This document shows positions 1 to 5,147 of a stretch of 6,350 bases of DNA, in pieces. Position numbers and translations under genes: made by a program. Position 1 is the first letter of the stretch. Every line of letters starts with the position of its first letter. Source of the stretch: an uncultured Oscillospiraceae bacterium. Lineage in GTDB: Bacteria > Bacillota > Clostridia > Oscillospirales > Oscillospiraceae. The notes beneath the pieces are model-generated. The model was not told the origin of the DNA. It made no database searches and worked only from the letters and a program-made list of their open reading frames with translations. The stretch spans positions 1-6,350 of the forward strand of contig CAJOFI010000144.1 of NCBI GenBank assembly GCA_905233595.1. Reading direction: 5' to 3'.

Positions 1-2820
1 GGTGTAGGCGGGGTTCGCGACGGTCACGGTCACGCATACCGCTTCGCTGTCGTTATGGTTTTCATCGCCCACGGCCTTGTACCAGACGTAGTAGGTTCCG
101 GCGTCGGTGGCGGTGGGGATGGATGCGGTATAAGGTTGTGTGGCTTCAGTCGCGGTGCCGAGGGCGTACTGCATTTCACCGCCTGTGGCTTCGCCCGCCG
201 TCACGAGCGCCTGCGCCTGTCCGTTATAGGTCGGGCTGTTCACCGCAGGGGCGGTCACAACGCTTGCGGGCAACTTGAATTCAGCGAGCAGTCTGGTCAA
301 ACCGGACAGGTCTGCGCTGTTGTAGGTGACCGAGCCGTCGCCGTTTTCCTTCCCGCCGGTCAGATCGGCAAACTCGGAGCCATCTATCGTTCCCTTTGAA
401 ACCATCCCCGCGCCAAGGGTCAGGCTGATGTCGTCGGAGGCGAGCTTCGCATTGTTGCCCTTCTCAACGGTCAGCTTGCCGCCGTGTACGCGAATGTCAC
501 CGCTGACGGTGGAGGCGGTGTCCTGCAAGTTCTGAGAGGCGAATTCGGAATAATTGCTCAGAGCGGTGACGTTCTGGTTGCCCTTGACGATCACTTCCGA
601 CTTATCGCCGCCCTCCTCGGTATAGATGTCAAGCGTGCTTCCGATGTGGTAGATGCCCGCATAGACCGTCAACGTGGTGTCCTTGCAAAGCACGAGCTTC
701 ACGTTGCCCATGTAAACCAGTGCGCCGATCTCGACGTTCCCTCTGGCCACATAGGTATGTCCGTCCTTGAGAAGCGTAATGCCGTTGGAGTTGCTCTCGA
801 GGGGGAGATACTGGTCTGTGGTGACCAGCGTGACCAGATAGTTATTCCCCACCTTGGAGACGCTTTCAACGTATGTCACGGAAGGCTCCCGGCCATGAAT
901 CGTGAATACCTTGCTGATGGTCTGACCGCCAACGGTTACGGATGCCGTGTAGCTGCCCACGTCCGTGGCGGTGGTCACGACCTCGTCGTTCTGATCCTTG
1001 ACGCTGATCTCCCCTACCGTGACCTCGTCCGGGAAGCCGCTGCTCTTCTGAACCGATGCCGACAGGCTGACCTCATCGCCGTCATAGGTCTTGTCCTCGG
1101 GCAGATCACACAGCTCCGCCGTGTAGGTGTTCTCGTCCGGCGTGTTGTCCTTCACGGTCGCTGTCGCGCCGTCCGCCGTGACGGTATAGGTGATCTCCTT
1201 AAAGGTTGCCGATACGGTGACATCGGAGGCGGGCATGGTGAACTTGTTGTCCGTCAGGGTCACATCCTGCTCGTCTCCATCTTTGACCGTTACGCTCTCG
1301 GTGAAATAGCCCTTATCCGGCGTTACCGTCAGCGTGATTTCGTCCCCGATGTGTGCGCCGGTGGTCTTGTCCGGGTTCACCGTGCCATTGGTCATGTCGG
1401 AGACGCTCACCTTGTAGTCGATGGGGGTAAAGTTACCGGTCACGGTGACAGGGTATTCGGGCATGGTAAACGCGCCGTTGTTCACCGAAACCGTCGTGGC
1501 GCTGTCCCCGGTCTTTGTCACGCTGTAGGAAGCGAAGGTATAGCCCGCCGCCGGGGTGTTGCCCAGCGTGATGGTATCGCTGTAATCAGCGGTCGTGACG
1601 GCGGTGTCGTCCTTTTTCACCGTCACCGTTCCGCCCGTGGCTTCCGCGACCGTGATGGCGGAGTTGACAATCTTAAAGGTGGCGCTGACCGTGACGTTGG
1701 CCTCGGGCATGACGAAGCTGCCGCCGTCCACGCTGACTTCGCTTGCGCTGACGCCGCTGCCCGTCTCCGGAGTGACCGTGAGGGCATCCAGCTCATAGCC
1801 CGTATTCGGGGTAATGGTGGGCGAGACCGTCGCGCCAACCGTCGCGCTGACCGCGCCGCTGACGCTGCCGTTTGTCAGCCCTGTGGCATAGCTGATGCTG
1901 TTATTGCCATAAGCGACCGATACCGTCGCGGTTTGGCTGTCCGCACCCGTCAGGGTAATGCTTGCCCGATGGATACCGGCCGCAGTTGGGGGCGTTTCCG
2001 TTTCGGTGCTCCAGGAAGTGCCGCTCTTGGACTGATACTTCACTTTTGCCGCGCCCTGAATCTTATCCGCATCCGTGATCGCCGCCGCGCCGCCGTCCGT
2101 CGCGGGGGCGGCGATGGTCAGCGTGGCCTGTTTGTTCGTCAGCGGGCAGCCGTCCACCGAGCACGTCGCCGTGATGGTCGTGCCGCTGGCGGTGTAGGTG
2201 AAGCTGTGGGTGTGGGGCGGCTTCACTGTAAATGTCTTAGCCGTAGCATCGAATATCACCTTGCTCAAATCAAGCTTTAAAGCGGGACGGACACCATACT
2301 TACTGCTCACACCCCAATCTTGCCCGTAGACAGTGCCTAGACCGCAGCCCACGCAAGGAGCATACTTCTCAACCTTGCCGGTCGCGCAAAGCCACCAATA
2401 GCTAGTGTCTGCGTTAGGATTAGTGCATTTTCTTAGATCAACGCTCAAAACATTCGCCTGGGCAGGTGTCAGCAGAAACGCCCCTCCGTTAACTAGTTTC
2501 TTTGCATCTGCTGTGATATTATTCGTATACCAGTTGTTTACAAAAGTCTCAACCGTAGAACCACTGTATACATTTGTGCTCCCACTCGAATCATACGCTG
2601 ATGTGCCAACACATTCCTTTGAAAGCAGCGTCACTGTACTATTGTCGTAATCAGTCAGATACCAATCCTTGCTGTCGAAGCTTACTACCGTCGTGGTATT
2701 TTTAAGGCTTGCATAAGGATCAGCCGCATACGCCGTCAGCCCCATCCCCGGCATCAGTCCAAGAACCAGCGCCAGCGCGAGCAAAACGCCCAGCAGCTTT
2801 CTTCCTGTTCTCTGTTTCAT
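1..2820 (-). CDS. Secreted multidomain surface protein (DUF6273-like + InlB-type repeats), C-terminus cut by window edge
   Basis: The frame is open for 940 codons from the ATG at 2820 to the window edge with no stop, so the gene is partial at its 3' end. Residues 1-33 are a signal peptide: basic MKQRTGRK, a Leu/Val/Ala core, then AYAA for cleavage. Residues ~40-190 resemble DUF6273, with YWWLCATG (C145) and GVRPALKLDL (from G176). A small His/Cys segment follows (HTHSF from H203; C220 and C225). Three divergent InlB-B-like repeats occupy ~308-383, 384-466 and 468-542, each with a GY..-V.V core and a TMP/VMP..-VTV.-F ending. Residues ~543-641 look like an MBG/Ig-like beta domain (KTYDG, DVGSYTASV), ~642-855 are Thr/Val/Gly-rich and beta-helix-like, and ~855-938 form another MBG-like module (SPTYNGQAQ, DAGTYYVWYKA). 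The protein is probably exported and extracellular or wall-associated; adhesion or ligand binding is inference. No anchor is visible because the C-terminus is missing. The DUF6273 part is visibly more AT-rich than the repeats, suggesting a mosaic origin. The in-frame upstream stop at 2905-2907 and the strong RBS support this start. Confidence 0.9.
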   Translation of the reverse strand, partial: MKQRTGRKLLGVLLALALVLGLMPGMGLTAYAADPYASLKNTTTVVSFDSKDWYLTDYDNSTVTLLSKECVGTSAYDSSGSTNVYSGSTVETFVNNWYTNNITADAKKLVNGGAFLLTPAQANVLSVDLRKCTNPNADTSYWWLCATGKVEKYAPCVGCGLGTVYGQDWGVSSKYGVRPALKLDLSKVIFDATAKTFTVKPPHTHSFTYTASGTTITATCSVDGCPLTNKQATLTIAAPATDGGAAAITDADKIQGAAKVKYQSKSGTSWSTETETPPTAAGIHRASITLTGADSQTATVSVAYGNNSISYATGLTNGSVSGAVSATVGATVSPTITPNTGYELDALTVTPETGSGVSASEVSVDGGSFVMPEANVTVSATFKIVNSAITVAEATGGTVTVKKDDTAVTTADYSDTITLGNTPAAGYTFASYSVTKTGDSATTVSVNNGAFTMPEYPVTVTGNFTPIDYKVSVSDMTNGTVNPDKTTGAHIGDEITLTVTPDKGYFTESVTVKDGDEQDVTLTDNKFTMPASDVTVSATFKEITYTVTADGATATVKDNTPDENTYTAELCDLPEDKTYDGDEVSLSASVQKSSGFPDEVTVGEISVKDQNDEVVTTATDVGSYTASVTVGGQTISKVFTIHGREPSVTYVESVSKVGNNYLVTLVTTDQYLPLESNSNGITLLKDGHTYVARGNVEIGALVYMGNVKLVLCKDTTLTVYAGIYHIGSTLDIYTEEGGDKSEVIVKGNQNVTALSNYSEFASQNLQDTASTVSGDIRVHGGKLTVEKGNNAKLASDDISLTLGAGMVSKGTIDGSEFADLTGGKENGDGSVTYNSADLSGLTRLLAEFKLPASVVTAPAVNSPTYNGQAQALVTAGEATGGEMQYALGTATEATQPYTASIPTATDAGTYYVWYKAVGDENHNDSEAVCVTVTVANPAYT

Positions 2821-2828
2821 CCATCGTT

Positions 2829-2835
2829 CCTCCTC
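2829..2835 (-). promoter_or_regulatory. Ribosome binding site of the surface-protein gene
   Basis: On the minus strand GAGGAGG lies 8 nt before the ATG at 2820, a near-perfect Shine-Dalgarno match. It decides the start. Another ATG at 2824 is out of frame and too close to the site, and there is no in-frame ATG back to the stop at 2905-2907. Confidence 0.85.
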
Positions 2836-2888
2836 GTATTGATTTCTTATATGATAAAAACCGCCGAAGCTGACAGGATATACTAACC

Positions 2889-2904
2889 CCGTCAAATCCG
2901 ACGG
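2889..2904. repeat. Small inverted repeat in the surface-gene leader
   Basis: CCGTC - 6 nt - GACGG is a perfect 5-bp inverted repeat about 70 nt upstream of the start codon. The stem could extend by TAA/TTA across a 2-nt bulge. It could be a leader hairpin or an operator half-site pair; nothing in the sequence decides which, and chance is possible. Confidence 0.3.
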
Positions 2905-2936
2905 TTATCCATCACGAATGTAGTATTCCGTTTCAA

Positions 2937-2963
2937 GCGCCCCGCAAGACGCAAAAAGGGCGC
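2937..2963. repeat. GC-rich inverted repeat in the surface-gene leader
   Basis: GCGCCC (2937-2942) and GGGCGC (2958-2963) form a 6-bp inverted repeat around a 15-nt loop, directly beside the pentanucleotide tract. In the minus-strand transcript the T-run falls inside the loop, not after the stem, so it is not an intrinsic terminator. A leader structure next to a variable-length repeat is plausible but unproven. Confidence 0.3.
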
Positions 2964-2970
2964 AGTTAGC

Positions 2971-3007
2971 CTGCTCTGCTCTGCTCTGCTCTGCTCTGCT
3001 CTGCTCT
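2971..3007. repeat. Pentanucleotide tandem repeat (CTGCT)7 plus 2 bases
   Basis: Seven perfect head-to-tail copies of CTGCT run from 2971 to 3005, followed by CT, giving 37 bp with no interruption. In the minus-strand leader this reads as AGCAG units. It lies about 150 nt upstream of the surface-protein ATG and downstream of the best promoter (TATAAT at 3069-3074). Perfect short-unit repeats of this kind are prone to slipped-strand mispairing, and next to surface genes they are a known hallmark of phase-variable loci in other bacteria. Here the tract lies outside the main coding frame, so any effect would act through leader RNA structure, promoter spacing or a leader ORF. Confidence 0.95.
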
Positions 3008-3068
3008 AAGGAGCGTATTTCTATTCCGCATGGCTGTCAAGCCCTTTCCCCGCGCTTACAATGACCGT

Positions 3069-3097
3069 ATTATACACCGCAATCCGCACCGGCGCAA
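3069..3097 (-). promoter_or_regulatory. Putative sigma-A promoter of the surface-protein gene
   Basis: On the minus strand the -35 is TTGCGC (3092-3097), the spacer is exactly 17 bp, and the -10 is a perfect TATAAT (3069-3074). An A6 run at 3101-3106 just upstream could act as an UP-like element. Transcription would start near 3062 and give a leader of about 240 nt that contains the pentanucleotide repeat. The -35 matches consensus at only its first three bases. A second candidate nearer the gene (TTGACA at 3035-3040, 17 bp, TACGCT at 3012-3017) has a poor -10. Confidence 0.55.
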
Positions 3098-3155
3098 GCC
3101 TTTTTTCGTCAACAGCACGACAAACGCATGAATGGAGAAACTGTAAACAACACGT

Positions 3156-3267
3156 CTTGCCTCCCCCTATGGGGGAGGTGGCATTTGCCGATCTCCCGCG
3201 AGGCAAATGACCCCTCTCAGTCTCGCTCGCAAGCTCGCTCGACAGCTCCCCCAAAGGGGGAGCCAAG
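3156..3267. mobile_element. MITE-like element with nested-palindrome terminal inverted repeats
   Basis: The 112-bp element is bounded by 25-bp inverted repeats (3156-3180 and 3243-3267) that match at 22 of 25 positions and begin CTTG. Each end is itself a palindrome: CCTCCCCC-TAT-GGGGGAGG at 3160-3178 and GCTCCCCC-AAA-GGGGGAGC at 3245-3263. Between them lies another inverted repeat, CATTTGCC (3182-3189) with GGCAAATG (3202-3209), and a direct repeat GCTCGC-AA-GCTCGC. There is no internal gene. The design fits short non-autonomous repeats that I recall from intergenic regions of gut Clostridia; the family is not identified here. No clear target-site duplication is visible. Its strong stems could also act as an mRNA 3' end for the aminotransferase transcript. 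Confidence 0.65.
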
Positions 3268-3340
3268 AGGGCTGGGTGCGTATCTGCATAAGCCGGGTGC
3301 GCCAACGCAGCGCCGATCCATGCTCGGCGGGGGGCTTCCG

Positions 3341-4531
3341 TTACCGCGCGTTGTACTTCTCGATCGCGTGGGCGAGGATCTCCATGGCGCGCTCGATGTC
3401 GGCGCAGTTGATGGTGTAGGCCATGCGCACCTCGTTCCTGCCCTTGCCGGGGGTGCCGTAGAAGGGCTCGCCGCAGGCGAAGAGCACGGTGTCGCCGTTG
3501 TCGTCAAACTCATTCAAGAGCCAGTGCTGGAAGGTGTCGGCGTTGTCGATGGGCAGGGCGGCCATGACGTAGAACGCGCCCTTCGGCTCCTCGCAGATGA
3601 CGCCGGGGATCTTCCTGAGGCAGCGCATGAGCGTGTCGCGCCGGCGCTTGTACTCCTCGCGCACCTCGTCGAAGTAGCTCGGGTCGAGGCGGTAGAGCGC
3701 GGCGGAGGCCACCTGATCCACCGTCGCCGAACAGAGGCGGCACTGGCACCACTTCATCGCCTGCTGCATGAAGTCATGGTTGCGGGAGATGAGCATGCCG
3801 ACGCGCGCGCCGCAGGCGGAAAAGCGCTTGGAGACCGAGTCGATGACGACGACGTTCTGCTCGTAGCCCTCAAACTGCAACGCGCTCATGAGCGGCTCGC
3901 CGCCGTAGACGAACTCGCGGTACACCTCGTCGCAGATGATGAGCAGGTCGTGCTCCTTCGCGATATCGAGCATGAGCCTGAGCTCCTCCGGCGTGAGCAC
4001 CGCGCCGGTGGGGTTGCCGGGGTTGGTGATCATGATGGCGCGCGTATGCTCGTTGATGCAGGCCTCCACCCGCTCGCGCACGGCGTAGCGGTAGCCCTCC
4101 TCGGGGCTCGTGGGGATGGGGTGGATGCTCGCCCCCGCGAGGGTCACGGAGGTGTGGTAGTTCGGGTAGAAGGGCTCGGGGATCACGATCTCGTCCCCGT
4201 CGTCCAAAATCGCCGCCATCGTCATCTGCAGCGCCTCGCTGCCGCCGGTGGTGGCGAAGACCTCGCCCTTGTGAAGCGCGACCCCGATGCGGGCGTAGTA
4301 ATCGCGCACCGCGTCCAGGAGCTCCCCCACGCCGGGCGAGGGGGCGTAGGACAGCACGGGCTGGGCGAAATTCTTCAGCGCGTCATAATACGCCTGGGGC
4401 GTGATGATGTCCGGCTGGCCGATGTTCAGATGATAGATCTTCAAGCCGCGCTCGACCGCCTTCGCGGCCTCGCCGTTGAACGCCCGCATGGGCGACAGGC
4501 CGCAGCGTTCCATTTTCGATGAGTACTTCAT
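3341..4531 (-). CDS. PLP-dependent aminotransferase, class I/II (aspartate aminotransferase-like)
   Basis: A complete 396-residue protein, the usual length for fold-type-I subgroup aminotransferases. It should move an amino group between an amino acid and a 2-oxo acid in the cytosol using pyridoxal phosphate. Visible landmarks are LNIGQPD (35-41), the GGSEAL phosphate-binding turn (96-101), an aromatic segment EPFYPNY (119-125) near the ring, NPGNPTG (170-176, N173 toward the cofactor O3'), DEVYREF (201-207, D201 toward the pyridine nitrogen), SVSKRFSACGARVG with Schiff-base lysine K235 and phosphate-binding R243, and the carboxylate-binding arginine R369 in EVRMAYT. All key residues are present, so it should be active. 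Motifs resemble the AspB/aspartate-aromatic group found in Clostridia, but the substrate cannot be fixed from sequence. It stands alone, divergent from addB, with its own promoter and RBS. The start is set by the RBS 7 nt upstream. Confidence 0.95.
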   Translation of the reverse strand: MKYSSKMERCGLSPMRAFNGEAAKAVERGLKIYHLNIGQPDIITPQAYYDALKNFAQPVLSYAPSPGVGELLDAVRDYYARIGVALHKGEVFATTGGSEALQMTMAAILDDGDEIVIPEPFYPNYHTSVTLAGASIHPIPTSPEEGYRYAVRERVEACINEHTRAIMITNPGNPTGAVLTPEELRLMLDIAKEHDLLIICDEVYREFVYGGEPLMSALQFEGYEQNVVVIDSVSKRFSACGARVGMLISRNHDFMQQAMKWCQCRLCSATVDQVASAALYRLDPSYFDEVREEYKRRRDTLMRCLRKIPGVICEEPKGAFYVMAALPIDNADTFQHWLLNEFDDNGDTVLFACGEPFYGTPGKGRNEVRMAYTINCADIERAMEILAHAIEKYNAR

Positions 4532-4538
4532 GGTTCGA

Positions 4539-4545
4539 CCTCCTT
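4539..4545 (-). promoter_or_regulatory. Ribosome binding site of the aminotransferase gene
   Basis: On the minus strand AAGGAGG, within AGAAGGAGGT, lies 7 nt before the ATG at 4531. This is an essentially ideal Shine-Dalgarno sequence, and it fixes the start codon. Confidence 0.9.
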
Positions 4546-4558
4546 CTTGTATTCTTAT

Positions 4559-4587
4559 ATTCTACTATACATCCCCGCGCCGCGCAA
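4559..4587 (-). promoter_or_regulatory. Putative promoter of the aminotransferase gene
   Basis: On the minus strand TTGCGC (4582-4587), a 17-bp spacer and TAGAAT (4559-4564) form a sigma-A-like promoter. An A6 run lies upstream at 4593-4598. The same -35 hexamer, spacer and A6 context recur at the surface-protein promoter. Transcription would start near 4552, giving a leader of only about 20 nt. An overlapping TATAGT (4564-4569) is an alternative -10 but lacks a good -35. Confidence 0.5.
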
Positions 4588-4595
4588 GTGCGTTT

Positions 4596-4628
4596 TTTGC
4601 GTCCGCGCCCTTGCCGCGGGGGCGCAAA
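4596..4628. promoter_or_regulatory. Nested palindrome between the divergent promoters
   Basis: TTTGCG (4596-4601) pairs with CGCAAA (4623-4628), and inside it CCGCG (4603-4607) pairs with CGCGG (4615-4619) around a 7-nt centre. The inner arm overlaps the addB -35 (4611-4616) and the outer left arm abuts the aminotransferase promoter. A two-way operator is possible, but no regulator is encoded nearby and GC-rich DNA produces such pairs by chance. Confidence 0.3.
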
Positions 4629-4639
4629 TTTGTTATGAT
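4611..4639 (+). promoter_or_regulatory. Putative promoter of addB
   Basis: TTGCCG (4611-4616), a 17-bp spacer and TATGAT (4634-4639) form a sigma-A-like promoter. The -10 is preceded by TGT, giving an extended TGnTATGAT. Transcription would start near 4646, only about 22 nt before the ATG, so the leader contains little beyond the RBS. Confidence 0.6.
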
Positions 4640-4653
4640 ACAGAAAAACGAAC

Positions 4654-4660
4654 GAAGGGG
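4654..4660 (+). promoter_or_regulatory. Ribosome binding site of addB
   Basis: GAAGGGG lies 7 nt before the ATG at 4668. It is a fair Shine-Dalgarno match and selects this ATG, which also places the Walker A motif at the N-terminus as usual for AddB. Confidence 0.7.
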
Positions 4661-4667
4661 CGAGACG

Positions 4668-5012
4668 ATGCTTCGATTGATGATCGGAAAGGCGGGCACG
4701 GGCAAGACCGCCGCCGTGATCGCGGAGATCCGCGAGGCGGTGGAGGCAGGGCGCGGGGGCGGCATGCTCCTCGTGCCGGAGCAGTACAGCCACGAGGCCG
4801 AGCGGGAGCTCTGCCGCGCCTGCGGGGACAGGCTCTCGCTGTACGCGGAGGTGTTCAGCTTCACGGGGCTTGCGCGGCGCGTTTTGCAGCAGCAGGGCGG
4901 CGCGGCGGTACAGTGGCTCGACAAGGGCGGGCGGCTTCTGTGCATGCAGCTCGCGCTCGGGCAGATCGCCTCCCGTCTGCGCATCTACGGTAAGAGCAAA
5001 GAAAACAGATAA
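4668..5012 (+). pseudogene. addB: addB, 5' fragment: AddAB helicase-nuclease subunit B, N-terminal part, broken
   Basis: AddB pairs with AddA to process double-strand DNA ends for RecA-dependent repair. It carries an N-terminal helicase-like fold and a C-terminal PD-(D/E)XK nuclease with an Fe-S cluster. Here the first 108 residues look authentic: Walker A GKAGTGKT (7-14, K13), the LLVPEQ strand (35-39 region), EVFSFTGLARRVL (61-73) and a basic/hydrophobic helix ending RLRIYG (103-108). The next residues, KSKENR, and the TAA at 5010-5012 do not fit AddB and belong to the inserted DNA. The normal protein is about 1150-1170 residues, so this product would be roughly a tenth of it. Promoter and RBS look intact, so the lesion may be recent, or it may be an assembly error. 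The AddB identity is secure; natural inactivation is less so. Confidence 0.85.
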
Positions 5013-5144
5013 CAATGTAATAATGTAGCGGTTCATAAGCCTGTATGCAAGATTATCACTCGACAACGGAAATGCGCATCTCGATGTCATCAAGGGGTCT
5101 GTCGCCGCGTCCTGTAGCTGAGCTCTGTATCATTTCCACCACAT
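4992..5144. other. Unidentified filler DNA interrupting addB
   Basis: Sequence between the last clear AddB codon on the left and the first on the right does not encode AddB in any frame, and it has stops in all plus frames. Its left half is visibly AT-richer than the surrounding gene. It is bounded by the direct repeat TACGGT (4986-4991 and 5144-5149). On the minus strand one frame reads into it and ends ...DDIEMRISVVE followed by two stops (TGA TAA), which looks like the C-terminus of some other protein plus its downstream spacer; I do not recognise it. Terminal inverted repeats, a transposase or group II intron domain V were not found. Removing it with one copy of the repeat would not restore the AddB frame. 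It could be a recombination scar or a chimeric assembly join. Confidence 0.6.
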
Positions 5145-5147
5145 ACG

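Larger units (their letters stand above)
2821..3340. other. Intergenic region without a convincing gene (leader, promoter, tandem repeat, MITE)
   Basis: This 520-bp stretch between the aminotransferase stop and the surface-protein start contains no ORF with recognisable protein sequence. In minus-strand order it holds a weak hairpin after the aminotransferase stop, a MITE-like element (3156-3267), a promoter (3069-3097), and a leader of about 240 nt with a pentanucleotide tandem repeat, two inverted repeats and the ribosome binding site. A 94-codon minus frame at 3021-3305 mostly translates the MITE and is not counted as a gene. Confidence 0.7.

Noticed and set aside
484..2280. Long plus-strand open frame of 598 codons
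   Set aside because: It is antisense and codon-registered to the surface-protein gene. Its translation is low-complexity Arg/Gly/Ala/Val without domains, whereas the minus frame has a signal peptide, RBS and recognisable modules.
2856..2874. UUCG-loop hairpin plus U5 in the surface-gene leader as an attenuator
   Set aside because: On the minus strand only two to four base pairs flank the loop, with a mismatch, which is too weak for an intrinsic terminator.
3012..3040. Alternative minus-strand promoter TTGACA-17-TACGCT
   Set aside because: The -35 is perfect but the -10 matches only 3 of 6. The upstream TTGCGC-17-TATAAT is better overall. A secondary role is not excluded.
3091..3106. Plus-strand GGC-GCAA-GCC followed by T6 as a terminator
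   Set aside because: The stem is three base pairs and there is no plus-strand gene for it to serve. The same bases are better explained as the -35 and A-tract of the minus-strand promoter.
3021..3305. Minus-strand frame of 94 codons
   Set aside because: Much of it is the translation of the MITE-like repeat (PPLGELSSE-type peptide). It lacks a convincing RBS and protein features.
3312..3328. Hairpin GCCGA-7 nt-TCGGC after the aminotransferase stop as a terminator
   Set aside because: The stem is only 5 bp and no T-run follows on the minus strand.
3128..4522. Plus-strand open frame of 464 codons
   Set aside because: It starts in the MITE and runs antisense to the aminotransferase, whose minus-strand reading has every catalytic motif. 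No protein family is visible in the plus frame.
4383..5093. Minus-strand frame of 236 codons spanning the addB start and divergent promoters
   Set aside because: It crosses two promoters and parts of two real genes in other frames; no coherent protein is seen.
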